Origin: Chrysophaeum taylorii
Lineage: Eukaryota > Sar > Pelagophyceae > Pelagomonadales > Pelagomonadaceae
Assembly: GCA_029834535.1 (NCBI GenBank)
Contig: JAQMWT010000314.1
Span: 806,001-870,000 of the forward strand
DNA: 64,000 bases
Direction of reading: 5' to 3'
A program made the position numbers and the translations under genes. Below are positions 1 through 11,828 of the stretch, one piece after another. The notes under the pieces were generated by a model. The model was not told the origin of the DNA and made no database searches. It saw only the letters and a program-made list of their open reading frames with translations. Each line of letters opens with the position of its first letter. Position 1 is the first letter of the stretch.

Positions 1-475
1 ATACTTCCAGACGTTCATGATGAGACGGGATGGTTTCCCAGGTGACTTACCACTGCATGCTAAATGCTCTGCAGGGGGGGGCGATCCCTCCGCGCTATAT
101 GGGAGGCCTAGGGCAGGGGATACCGACCCCCCAGCGCTAAGCTTTCGTGCTGGGGGGGCGTTCTTTTCGTGTTCTCGCGCGCCCCCGGATGCGGCTGTCG
201 CCAAGCCCTCCGACTGCACTCGCGTATTACGCTCTTACGACGCACCCGGTTCGCTCCTCTCCGTTCACACTGCAGGTTCCATCTTGCAGCACACTGAGCC
301 CAACAGCTACCATTGCGATTAGCACCCAGTCGACATTTTCCGTAGCACCCGCGAGGATAACCCCCAATCTCCAAAGGTTGGGCACGCGGTCTGCTCTCAG
401 CATTCTGCCGGATGTCACTGCGGCACACCGCTAGCCCCACCCAGTTGTGTTGCGAATCAAGGGAAGTCAACTGCC
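1..475. other. left-edge stretch, no gene recognised
   Basis: Short frames are open on both strands, but none shows a recognisable motif. Runs of G and C occur near 75-83 and 162-168. Nothing here supports an RNA gene. Confidence 0.3.
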
Positions 476-1624
476 ATGCCTATCTCTTCCTTCATTCCCG
501 CACACTCGCTGCTAGTCACAGTCTCGCATGACTGCTTATCGGACAGTTCTCGCATTGTGGACATTACCTCACATCATATTCACTCTTCGTACATTTCCCG
601 TCCACAGATTAACCCTCTCTTGAAACGTACGCTCCCTACACGTTGTATACTGTACAGCCCTCGCATATCGACAACACCCTTCTGTCGAATGTCTTACCTT
701 TCAGTCACTGCACGATTCACCAGGGATGCACCACGCTCCCTCGCGCTTGTACATCAAGCGAAGTTTGATTCTGGTGAAAACGACTCCGGACATGAAATGA
801 ATACTGGATCAGTCGATTGTCACGACTCAGGATTACTTTGCCGAGTAGAACACGAAAGATGCGACTCCGACCATACCTTCGAAGTCAGCTCCCCCGCTGG
901 CAAGGACAATATCCTCGACCAGTCCATCAAGGACAATATCTTCGAACAGTCCATCGCCTTCAGGCATTTTCTCCTGTTGCCCGACTCTTCTGCATTTTCT
1001 GCACAGGGCACCGACTCTTCTGCACAGGACACACGCCTGCATCCACCATCATACGCGATACACTCGCAAACCTTAGTCTCAGTCCAATCATCTTTCGATG
1101 ATAGCAAATCGCAACCTCCACCAGACTACAACTCCAGGTCTACAGCAAATTTAGAGTTTTCATATTTATGGCCACCCCCAGACGACGATATCCCGATATC
1201 AACATCACACTATGATTATCCGCATATTACTTTAGACGCTCATAGTTTAGCTTCAGCTGTCCCACGCTACACTCAGGACGACAGCTTCGACACGTATGTG
1301 ACAACCATTTCTGGTTCTCTCATCTTCCAGGAAGAGCTTCGCCTTACTCGCTATCGCTACGACGATTACCTTACCATGTCGAAACCGATTTGGTTAAATG
1401 GTCATATCTCTTCATGGGATAACGCTGCCGCTCAGTCACATCGTCGCACCCTTATTAGCCCAACTTTAGTCGCAATAGAGTCTAATCCCTACGGCCACTC
1501 TCACTATTCGCCTTTCGATCAATCATTGGTCTGTTGTACACTTCACGACTGCCTGACCCATGATCCCTACTGTTGTTATCAGTTAGACCACCCGTTCTAC
1601 TACGAGGATCCCCCAGCCACTTAG
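476..1624 (+). CDS. hypothetical 382-aa protein, possibly mobile-element derived
   Basis: An ATG-started frame of 382 codons that I do not recognise. The product is rich in Ser, His, Tyr, Asp and Pro. It has no membrane segment, zinc motif or enzyme signature. Two short internal repeats are visible: DNI(L/F)(D/E)QSI-type units near residues 143-160 and DSSAFSAQGTDSSAQDT-type units near 170-187. The base composition is AT-richer than the host gene island and close to the neighbouring Copia element, so the frame may belong to an older element into which that Copia inserted; it ends 130 bp before the Copia target site. A real host gene is possible but unsupported by any motif. Confidence 0.3.
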   Translation: MPISSFIPAHSLLVTVSHDCLSDSSRIVDITSHHIHSSYISRPQINPLLKRTLPTRCILYSPRISTTPFCRMSYLSVTARFTRDAPRSLALVHQAKFDSGENDSGHEMNTGSVDCHDSGLLCRVEHERCDSDHTFEVSSPAGKDNILDQSIKDNIFEQSIAFRHFLLLPDSSAFSAQGTDSSAQDTRLHPPSYAIHSQTLVSVQSSFDDSKSQPPPDYNSRSTANLEFSYLWPPPDDDIPISTSHYDYPHITLDAHSLASAVPRYTQDDSFDTYVTTISGSLIFQEELRLTRYRYDDYLTMSKPIWLNGHISSWDNAAAQSHRRTLISPTLVAIESNPYGHSHYSPFDQSLVCCTLHDCLTHDPYCCYQLDHPFYYEDPPAT

Positions 1625-1758
1625 GATTTATCCACCCGCACGCACCGTCGTCATATGTCACGGAACACCCACGACTTAATGCATGCGACTCTCGACTTCA
1701 ACTATGACACTATTACACTCGCTTATTCTTCACGCTATTGTCATTACATCCTTCTTTC

Positions 1759-2161
1759 TGGAGAGATTTGACCCTCTCCGGGTACATGGTAGAGACTGCG
1801 TGCAGTCTTAGGCGTGTACAGACCATTCCGCTTGTCACATGCTACTACACAAGGTAGAGATTTAGGCCCTAACTCCATAAGGACATTAGGTCCCATAAAA
1901 GCGCTCACACTGACAACGAGGAATGAAGCCTCCATTAGTTAAACAGAAAACCTCATACCTGACGGTACGCACCTGGAGGTCTACTCCTTGTTGGAAGTGA
2001 ACTGCAGATCTAATTCTTCATAATCTGAGATAATAATGGCGGAAGGGGTAAGGAAGGAAAGAGGGAAAGCCATATTACGGAGAGAAAACCCTCTTGTGGA
2101 GATAGGTGCGAAAGGAGTGAAATGTTCCAGTGTCGTACACATAATAGTGTAGCTCTCTGGA
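1759..2161 (-). repeat. 3' LTR of Copia element 1
   Basis: A 403-bp direct repeat of 16353-16755. On the minus strand it runs TCCAGAGAGC to ATCTCTCCA. It is bordered by the target duplication CTTTC at 1754-1758 and, on the inside, by the purine tract GGAGGGGG (minus strand, 2162-2169), the expected plus-strand primer. Confidence 0.93.
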
Positions 2162-2280
2162 CCCCCTCCGCGTGTGAAAGAATGGTTTATGCATTTCATG
2201 CGCTCTTGGGGTGGAACTTGTGCAATGTACATGAGAACAGCGAACAATTGAACAAACAACAACAAAACATGACAGATTAA

Positions 2281-4077
2281 TTATGATGTCGAGCGCGTCG
2301 TGATATTACGTAAAGAAGCGGTATCCACAACATCAGATGTGTGGTCCAATTCATCCTCGCTATTATCCTCCAGTTCCTTTAACTCTGGGGAGGACGAATT
2401 ATGATCTTCGGAGGATTGGTCGTTAGCAGTATTATTTGTAGTCATAGCATCACACAAGATGACCAAGGGTGCCACGACAGACGAGAGGAAGGACATAGCT
2501 GCATCCGGTGTTAAAGCGTGCAGATCCAATGCAGGGATAACATGATCCTGTGGATCAGACATAGCGGCATGTAAGTTATGAGCTGCATCGTCGATTAGAG
2601 TTTGCTGTGCCTCATCATACGTATTTGGAGGGAACTGTCCAATAGACGAAATGAGCAAGCGTGAGATTATGTGGACAAAGACAGCTAAGGTTGGTATTAC
2701 ATTGTCCTGATGCATCTGAAGGCTTGATAGTATGTTATGTAAGAGTGCAGCGTGTTTAATATTCTCGGTGACTTGAGTGTTTAGAGTGTCGTAAGCTTCT
2801 TGCATCTGGGTTAAGTTCTTTAGCGCAACCGATAGCTGTTGATCTCATGCCATCAATTGCTGCTCGCTGTTAGTGAGACGTGAGGATAAAGACTGAATCT
2901 CTTCTTTTAATTGGCGTAAAGATTCAGCCATATTGTCGTTAGCTTTATCTGGCGTGGGTTCTGCGGATGGAGTTTCGACTGGTGCTGGTGTTACATCTTC
3001 AGATAAAATATTATCTGAAAAGGCATCAATTATAGCAGAGGGATAGCCAACCTGGACTAGCACGATTTTAAAAGAGGATTGGTGCTCAGGTGAAAGTTGA
3101 AAGTAATTGAGCATTGGCGGTACCGTCTCGGAGGAAGTAGCATTAAGTTGGTGAGAAACATCATTAACGAAGCTTTCCACGAGCACATTAAGTAGCTCAT
3201 CAGGATTGGTCACTACACAAGTTTTATCTTCAACGGACTGTAACAATGACCAAGCCGCTACAAGAATCTCAAGATTTACACTTGAAATATAAGGCAGCTG
3301 TAACAAGAGAGGAGCATTGGCGTCAGGGTTGACGATGATTTTAGAAGCATCGACGTTAAAGCTCGCCATACACTGCATGAGCGCCTCTTTGAGCAGTTTA
3401 TTGATAGCAACGGACTTTCCAAGGCGGAGAATGATAGCTCTCATGTGTGCAGCTGGATCATTATAGCATGAAAGATGAAACGGTTGTTGACTGTTGCGAG
3501 TTAACGCTGTCCCGTGCAGTGACAGGTTACACATGACACAAATCAACAGAAAGAAGGGACGCGGTACGTCAAAACAATGCGAAGCGTGTCGTTCTGACGC
3601 GAGATGGTCTTCGATGATTTTAAGAATCTTGTCCGTTTTTAGCTCATCTTCAGTACATATTGCGAGTACAAGGGGTGTACCTGGCGCATTGGTTTTATTA
3701 TAACATCGGGTACAAGCCACATGTACTTTGATAACCCCTTTAATGGGTGGGTATCGATGAAAGCGAATACCTTCATTGGGTGGTATGTTGGGCGCGTTCC
3801 GGATGCGCTTGGTCTTTAAACATAGTAGAGAGCTCAATAATTGGAGGTTGTCCACACAATTTGTTTGTTGTGCTTCCGTAAGCAGCTGTCGGATGGACTG
3901 ATGCCAATATTGAGGATCTTTAGGGGGTGGTAGTAAGAAATTAGGTGGCTGGCCAAGTGAAAGAACATCTCCTGACATCAACGCCATGGCATCAAATTTA
4001 CAGTGCTTGAGCAAGAAGTATTCGGACTTTGCTGCATGCGATTTAGTTTGTTGTTGGACAGTTGCCTTAGGCGTCAC
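2281..4077 (-). mobile_element. Copia element 1: extra 3' coding region of unknown function
   Basis: Between the end of RNase H and the 3' LTR the element keeps about 1.8 kb of coding-like sequence; ordinary copia elements stop after RNase H. The larger part (about 410 codons) has paired cysteines (VACTRCYN and CVMC) and a C-terminal helix suited to a coiled coil. The smaller part (about 174 codons) is acidic at its C-terminus and helix-rich. I see no signal peptide or clear membrane anchor, so an envelope role is not supported. A TTTCA-repeat stretch at 4279-4303 separates it from pol. I do not recognise the family. Confidence 0.6.
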
Positions 4078-4382
4078 GGGCGTGGACTGATTTCCTTGAG
4101 CAACCGACAGGTACGTTTGATGCTTCCGATTAGGAGAGCTAGTTGGAGCAGTGCCTGGATTTAATGCATTGAAAGGGAGGATAGTGATGACACGCCACCT
4201 CGGCCACAGTCCAACACAGAAAAACGTCGGCTCGCAGCATCCTTGTTTTTAATGGGGTTCATGTCATAGAGATCTCCGCATTGCGTATTTCATTTCATTT
4301 CATTTCACATTTTAGCGAGACACGGTACTGTTGTATATGACGGTTAGTTTAACGTCATTTCGGACATAGTGAAGGGTAAGGG

Positions 4383-5906
4383 TCAACCATCTTGCTGAGC
4401 TATGGGTTGTTGCAAGCCAAGTAACGTGCGGAATCTGCTAAAGAGCGGAGCTCCGAAGGGTTTAGTGAATCCGTCAGCGATGTTTTGTGTACCGGAAACA
4501 TGATGTAGACTTATACGTTTTAACTGTACGTAATCGCGAATACGGAACCAGCGTGTGCTGATAGCTTTAGCCTTAGTCGCACTGTCAGGATTATGTGATA
4601 GATGGTTAGCTGAAGCAGTCCCCAAGTATAGGGCTGCTACGTATGAGCGACGTGTCTGATGGGAGAGGGTTATCATGAACATCATAATCTAATAGCAAGT
4701 CTTTCCCTGGAGGTTGGCGAAGATAGTAGTATGGGTTTATAGCGAATGTCATTTCCGTTAACAATTTGCGTAACCAGACCACATCATCGGCACACATATT
4801 AAGGGCGATAAGTTCACTCTCATGCGTAGAAGTACCTGTGATAGGCTGTAATTTAGACTTCCAAGTGATGAGAGAACCGAACAAAAGGATGGCGTAACCA
4901 GTTGTAGACTTGCGGTCTTGTTCATAAGAGGGTGCGTTATCGGCATCAACGAACGCGACCAATGGATCAAAGTTACCTGAATTGACTTGTTCTTTAGTGT
5001 AATCCAACATGGTTGCCATATTAGTACGATTGCCGATAAGAATCTAAGATGGTACATTAGAGCGGAAGAGCCAGAGTAGTACCATAGTCGAAGATTGCGA
5101 TTTTCGGGCTTGCGCAAGTAGCGGAGAGTTCCTGTTAGTACTTGAACATGCCGAAATGCTGGATTATGCATTCCTCGGGAACAACGACTAAGGCTTTGGG
5201 ATAGGTCAGGGCGACAGGCTAACTGTACAAAAGTGAGCTTGCCAAGTAAGGTGGAGAAGCTGTGAAGAATAAACTTGTCCATATCAGAAGATGGCTCTCC
5301 AGTTTCATAAGTGGTTGATGGTGACATAGGTATAGAAGTAGGACGTAATTGCATCAAAATGGGGTACTCTTCGAACAATGCATCAAGTTTAGCTTGACAG
5401 TCAAGTGACATAGAACCGTCAGTAGTACGCGTTATGCGCATGCCTAAGAGAGTATGAACTTCTTCGAAGGTGTCGACTGAGTATTCCTTTTTCAGGGCCT
5501 GCTGGAATTCACGACGTAGAGTTTCCGAAGTGCAAATGACAACAACGTCATCCACTGATAGCGTGCAAATTAAAAAAGTAGCATCAGCTTGGACTTTAGC
5601 GTAAATGCAGGTATCTGTTCGAAAGCGTATATAGCCTAACGAATCAAAGAAGCCATTTGTGGTTTGATTCCAAAGGGCAGGACTCTGTCGTAATCCACAA
5701 AGGGATTTAAGTAGTTTTGGGAGACGACGTCCTTGATATTTAGTATCTTCCGGATCGAGTAGGTAAATGCCTTGTGGCAATTTTACATAGACATGAGAGT
5801 CTATGGGAGCTTGAACGAAAGCGTTAGGTACATCAACGTGGTAGACTGGAAGTCGTAGATGAGCTGCGAGCGCCAGAACACAACGGATGCCAGTAAGCTG
5901 TGCCAT
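4383..5906 (-). mobile_element. Copia element 1: reverse transcriptase and RNase H region
   Basis: The RT carries the copia motifs VDVPNAFVQAPID, SLCGLRQSPALWN and the catalytic LSVDDVVVI. The RNase H region has FVDADNAPSYEQDRKSTTGY and STHESELIAL, then the copia C-terminal block RISLHHVSGTQNIADGFTKP. These are diagnostic for Ty1/copia pol. Decayed. Confidence 0.9.
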
Positions 5907-7225
5907 AGGGCTGAATGTGTTAAAAAAATCTGTGCCCTGAGATGCTAAGAATCCTCGTAGAACCAGGCGTGCCTTGTGCTTTAGATATTCACCGGCAGCA
6001 TTGGTTTTTATACGTAGGACGAGGCGGGTGTCAATAGGCTTTGAGTTGACGACGATCAGCGTCTGAGAGACCTTTGAGGCAGTTCAATTCATATTCATCA
6101 ATCTTGATATCTTTGGCTTGAATTTTATATTCGTCCGGGCCAACAGTGCTGGGGTCTTGTGCCGTAGTAAGATGAATGATTGCGTAAGAGGCGACCGTGT
6201 CGTTAGTGTGAGCATAATCGGGGTCTTGGACAAGTTGAACAACTAGTAGAGGAGCATCTCCAAGGTGGGCCTCAATGTAATGCGATTGCACGGTGATGTA
6301 GTCTTCGATGGCGGAGAGGTGAGGCTCGGAGGCACCATAAGAAGCGGCATTATGATCCAAAATGGAATGGGGTGTGAGTAAAGCATAAGCACATTGAGCG
6401 GGAGGAACTCGAAAAGCTTGAGCGTGTTCGGAAATGAGGTGAACGAGAGCACGAGGAAGGTGAAAGTCTGCAAGGCTGATGTCGTCGCAGAAATGAACAT
6501 GAGTGGCATCAGGCGATGGATGGCTACGGCTCCTATGACACATAACTGACGAAGATTGTGAAAGCGCTTGGTGAACATGGTGATGAAGGGATGGTGTAAA
6601 CTCCCCCTCTGGAGGTATAGCCGTCCAGTGGATGCCATGGGCAAGATGAAGGGCGTGGAGGGTGGGGTCGCAGAAAGTGATGTACTGCTCGGAGAGGTCA
6701 TACTTGAAGTCGGCTAGTGTACCACCAGCTTGTTTATAAGCGGCAACAGTTGGCGAGGCAACACGAGTAAGAACGTCCTTGAGATTAGTCTTGCGACAAG
6801 GTTGAGGGTGATGAGGTCCACGGGTGAGGCGTAGGACATCCTGGGAATAGAGTGACCGATTAGATGGCAAAAGGGGCAAAGTGCTGGAGGACACTTTAGA
6901 TGTAGGAGGTGTGGAAACGGCGGGTGGAGAAGCAGCTGGAGCACATACGGGAACGGGAGAAGGGCATGGGCAGGAGAAGAAGGAGTCCCCCTCTCGTGGT
7001 CAGTGTCGGTAGGTATAGCATTCCCCCTCTGCGCCGCATCATTGGGGGTGCTGTGAACAGAGAAGGGAATGTCCGGTGGAGGTGCGGGAGGTGGATGTTG
7101 TTCATAATCAGGAGGTTTAGAAATAAGATGAGGAAAGGTAAGTTTAGAGGAAACACGGACTTGGCCGTTTTCAGGATTAAGGACAACATCGGCTAAATGA
7201 TTAACATGGGGTGTTATTAATGGGT

Positions 7226-8877
7226 TTATAACATTAGCACCACACAAGTAGATGTAAGGACGACAGCGAGGCTCATATTTATGAAATTCGTGTTAGGTTC
7301 CAAATGCAGGTAACAAACAGAGCCAAAAGGTTTGAGGTAGTCCTGTTGGGGAACATTACATTGATCCAACAAAACTAGTTGGGGGCTTAGGACTTTATTA
7401 TAAATACGTTCGAGCGAGACATTAGGAAGGAGATTGTACGATTGAATGGCATGTATAACAGCCCACGGGTAATGTGGTGCCGGATCTGTTAGGGGGTGAC
7501 CTTTATAGGATACATTAAGCATATGCCGGAGTCGTGTAGACGCAGCAGCTGCTATATGACCAACAGCAGCTTCTACTTCATGATTAAACACATGTAAGTA
7601 GGGAGGGAAGGCAGACATATTAATACCGTGTTCAACACGAAAGGGATTTGTAACATGTTGAGATAAATAGGGTTTAAAAGAATCACAATAAATTTGTCTT
7701 AGTTGTACATGAACATAAGTACAGCAAAAAATGCGAACAAATTCGAGGGCATTACAAATTTCGGTAGAATTGGTGCTACGACAAAAGTACACTAACAGAA
7801 ATTTAGAAATGAGACACTTAAAGACAATGATATGGCAAAAGGATCCCCATTCTGAAAGGACAGATACGTAACCACCATCGCATGCCCAGGCTTCACCAGT
7901 TTGGAAAACTTTTTCGAATGATGGTTGCTTGGTAAGATGATGTGGGCGAGGAAAACGTTTTTTTATGTATTGTACAGTCCACACAGAACTTACGGTAGGG
8001 TACATCAGATGGGTGATGTCCTGGACTGGCAATAACCTGAACAGCTTTTATAGCTTGAGAATCACTAGAGTGATGGATGTTGTGTGAAAGTTGGTAGCAC
8101 GCTGCTGAGCATCTCGAAATGCGAGGGTGCCCCTGGCATGATCTTTTCTATCAAGGGGTGTGCATGCTTCTCATGGAGCTGTCTTGGAGTTATGAGAGGA
8201 ATGTGTCTCCCTTTAGTAGGAGATGATAAATCTGCGGATGAGGTTTTAGAGAGGAAGACGTGAGCTACTGAATCGAGATGAAAAGGTGGAAGTTCGTGGT
8301 TAGAGGCAAGATTATCACAACATAAAAGATTTTTATTGGAAATGTATAACATTGTAATGGAACTCTGGTGTAATATTAAGGATATGTCTGTAGGGAATGT
8401 ATTTATGAAAAAGGTTGACCTGTAGTTTTTGGTTAGAGAGGCATGATCAGGGTCAGAGGATGGTGATAACGTTAATTTACGCAAGTCATAGACAATATGA
8501 CACAACTTTTTACAAATGACATGATAGGTTCTGGCCGGAATAGCATTAGCGATTATGTCACAGCATAGGTCTGGGGACAAAGACAACAAAAAATTGATTT
8601 GGTGCGCTGTGAAATTATTGGCGCGTGCCAATTCACGAGTTGAGTAATGTCGAATGCGATCGAGTCGTGGATCGTACAGGATCATGTTAGCAAACCCACG
8701 AATAGTAGGAGTGGGGGTGTATATAGAATGAACTTTGGCGCCCATCTTCCTATCACTGGATGTGATGAAGCCAAGGTATCTGCTTTGAGACAAATGCATG
8801 TCACTTAAAGCCAAAATTTTATCGATAAATTCAAGACGATTTTCCTGAGGGTAGAAAATGAAAGAATCGTGAAGCAC
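7226..8877 (-). mobile_element. Copia element 1: GAG-pre-integrase and integrase region
   Basis: A LHEKHAHP-like block near 8180 matches the pre-integrase zinc region of Ty1/copia. It is followed by a rve-type core with the expected WACDGG..SEWG context near 7850-7890 and a KPFGSVCYLHL block near 7310 that is typical of copia integrase C-terminal sequence. Position before RT confirms the copia order. Decayed. Confidence 0.75.
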
Positions 8878-8948
8878 AGGTGAAGTATAGGAAACCAGTG
8901 TTTGTACTAGACGACGCGTGTCTTGAGTTTCATTATTATGATTGTAGG

Positions 8949-11828
8949 CAGCGTTGGGAATTCACTTCAGCAAGTGAACGTGAACCACTTCACCAGCCAC
9001 GCAATATTGGTGAAGTGATTTGAAGTGAACACGTCACCCTACGTGACCATCGTGAACCTTTGTGAAGTGAACGCCACTTTTTTTTTTTTTTTTTTTAGCG
9101 CCAGCGTCGTCCCTGCCGCGCCCCGTCAGTTCCGCGCCCCCGGCGCGCTATTGCCTAGGTCTGGTGCTCTTAGATTCATTCGCGTTTTCGGGCGAAGGAT
9201 GAGTTGCCGTGGATGGGGTTCAGTGTTTCTTACTTTGGGCGATGTCAACAACCTCGGTATCTTCGTCTGGTTCTTCCTCATCAACCTCCATCTCCAAAGA
9301 GTCTTCGCTGATGGAGATCCCGGCGTTTTTGAAAAACTCGGTCTCGTGTCCGAGGTCCCTGTACTTAACCAGTGCCGCCGCAATGAAGAAATTCTTGTTC
9401 GTGCGCAGTATACTGGCAACTTTGTCCGTCTCGTCCGCGCCGAGCAACGTGTTTCCCTCGGTCAGGACAAGATTTCCAATGCCCAGGCAGCGCTCGCAGT
9501 AGCTCTGCGCGCCATGTGTACCAATTGAACCCTTATAGGCTCTCTCCAAGTCCGGAAGGAACCCATACTGCACCTTGGCGAGCGGTCGATACAGCTTTCC
9601 AACCTCGAGCACAGCCAGATCTGTGAAGCCGACTTCAACCTTCTTCTCAAGTTCAGGATAATGCTCTTTCCAGTTGAGCGATCTCGAGAGCCTGATCCAT
9701 TGAGTGAAGACCGACCTGTTCAAACTCCACATTGAAATCTAGCATCTGGTTCTCAGGCATAGCAAAAGAAGGCACGTCGCCACTAATGTCGTCGTCCCAA
9801 GCGTCGGGTGCGTCGAGTGCCGCCAAGAGGCTGCGGGCAGGCGCAGGCTCGGAGGGCGGCGCAGACTCGGAGGAAGTCTTTGCGTTTTCGTGGTGGAATG
9901 CAGTCCGTGCGTAAATCACATATTCTTGCTTGCGCAACTTCCTGGCCTGAGCTCTCTGATTGGACGACAGGTGCCGGCAGTTGATAGTCCGAAAGTCAAG
10001 AAGGAAGGTAATCAGCTCGCGATCGTTGAATTCGTAGTTGAAGTGACGCACGTAGTTTTCATTATTCCCGCAAAACCGACGCTCACATTCGAGAATAGCC
10101 CGTTCAAGACAGATTTTGCCGGTCTCGCTGAGGTCGTCAACATCGACAGTCTTACGTGGCATGGACTTCGCAGTTATGTTCGGGAGATCAATGACTTCTA
10201 GCGTCCCAGCTCGCAGAGACTCGATCATGTTGTGCTTGATCAATGCGGCGCACGCCCCCAGGTATAAGTGTTCATGTTGCACGAAAACAACGGCCTCGTC
10301 CGTTATAGCAAAAATCGCCTCGAATTCAGCCAACGCCACCCATTGCTCATCACTGATTGTCCAGGGTAGTCCAATGTTGGTAGCCGCGTACAGTTTGAGC
10401 ACGTGGTGCATACGCAGCAAGGAACGAATAAGTTGGTATCGCGCCCGGAACCTCGTCTTATTGAGGTCGAGCTTGAGCTTCGGCGATTTCCCCCGGCTGT
10501 AATGGCAAAAGCGCATGCAGATCCTTCAAACATGTGCCGTAAGAAAAGTACTTGGCTCCATCGTGGGCACTGTCAGCAGCTCGTGGCCAGCTGGGAATTG
10601 AGTGATCACCTGCTTGCCTCTGGGTCGTGTCACATGCCGCTGCCGAGATTTTTGAGATATCATGCATGTCACATGCTTCGACCTCAACAAAAAATTCTTC
10701 GGCGACGCCAATTGGAGCCCGGTCTTGAACGATGGTTGCGGCCGCAAAATCGATGTCGATTCCCGCACGCTCCGCGACCACAGAACGGAGCAGAGAAGCC
10801 GTGCCGGAATCGGTTCCGTCTTCAGCTGGAACGAGGCCCACGCACACCGTCTCAACGCCACTCCAATCGGGCCAGATGAAGGATAGGCCAATGGCCTGTC
10901 GCTTGAACTTATCCTTGAGTGTCCCGCCGTCATGCAGCACCTGGGCGAATGGATTGCCGAAAGCCGCTTCATAACACTCCGTAACGACGTGCTTCAAGGT
11001 TCGAACAAAGCAACGGTATTCAGCGTCCACCCATTCAAACAGCGCCTTTCGAGTCATGAACGGGCATTGCCTTTCCCGCCACCGCCGCGGTAATACGCCT
11101 CAATTAGGTTGCGATGATCTTCGTCGTCGAAGGTGCGCTTGGAAATCCGCTGCAACGTGTACACGTAGTGCCGAGCCGAGAACGCCATCTCGGAAGAGTG
11201 CTTTGCCTGGCTGGGCATGGCCATGAAGCATATCTTAATATCCGATTTACCCTTCGAGCCTGCCACAACGCCCACGGCCGTCATAACGCCCTCCTTTTTT
11301 TGGTCTGTTTTCTGTTTCTCGGTGAGCTGTTGACGTCCCAGCTCGCCCTCCTCCGGATGCGCAGCCTTGAAGTGGGCCCCAAGAGGGCTTGGTCGTCTGC
11401 GACGTGCCTTTCTTGAAGTCTCTCGTCACCTTCAGGCGCTCCCAGCACCGGATACACACATGCGTCGCCTTCCCACTGACGCGGTCAGCATGATTTCCTT
11501 CAGTCGACGTACGCAGTCCCACACCTTGGAAAAACCAGGATGTTCGTCCACTTTTGCCGGGTGTGTTCCACGTCACAACATCGACGTCGCAATCGGCTCG
11601 TTCTTGTGAACTTCCTCCTTCTGTTCCGCGTATTCCTCCTCATCATCAACATTATCCTCCACCTCCAGATAGCGCGGCTCGACTTCGCTCATCAGACGGG
11701 GTCCCGGTCAGGCCGTCAGCCAAAGTGAATGAACGTGAAGTGAAGTTTCGGACGAAAATTTTCGGTGAAGTGAAGTGAACCAAATTCAGTGAACCTAGTG
11801 AAGTGAGCCCAGTGAATTCCCAACGCTG
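8949..11828 (-). mobile_element. hAT DNA transposon copy 1, nested in Copia element 1
   Basis: The element is 2880 bp long. Its 18-bp ends are perfect inverted repeats: CAGCGTTGGGAATTCACT at 8949-8966 and its complement at 11811-11828. The 8-bp target duplication ATTGTAGG flanks it at 8941-8948 and 11829-11836. CAG...CTG ends and an 8-bp duplication are the hAT signature. Both subterminal regions carry clusters of GTGAAGTGA/AGTGAAC motifs, likely transposase contacts. Intact ends inside the decayed Copia show that it arrived after the Copia. Confidence 0.96.
9220..11576 (-). pseudogene. hAT transposase, frame-broken (copy 1)
   Basis: The minus strand holds five overlapping open segments in changing frames (about 11576-11247, 11284-11054, 11057-10458, 10516-9653 and 9732-9220). 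The first contains a CIRC pair plus aromatic residues, suggestive of a BED-type zinc finger. The middle part has TRFRARYQLIRSLL and DEQWVALAEFEAIF, typical of the hAT RNase H-like region. The last part has a hAT C-terminal dimerisation block: a CERCLGIGNLV core aligning with the family's ERVFS-aGNiv, then ETDKVASILRTNKNFF. The same frame switches recur at equivalent places in copy 2, so they are either introns I cannot resolve or damage inherited from a common defective source. Confidence 0.85.

Noticed and set aside
2281-4077. Copia extra 3' region as an envelope gene
   Set aside because: No signal peptide, membrane anchor or glycosylation-rich ectodomain is visible.
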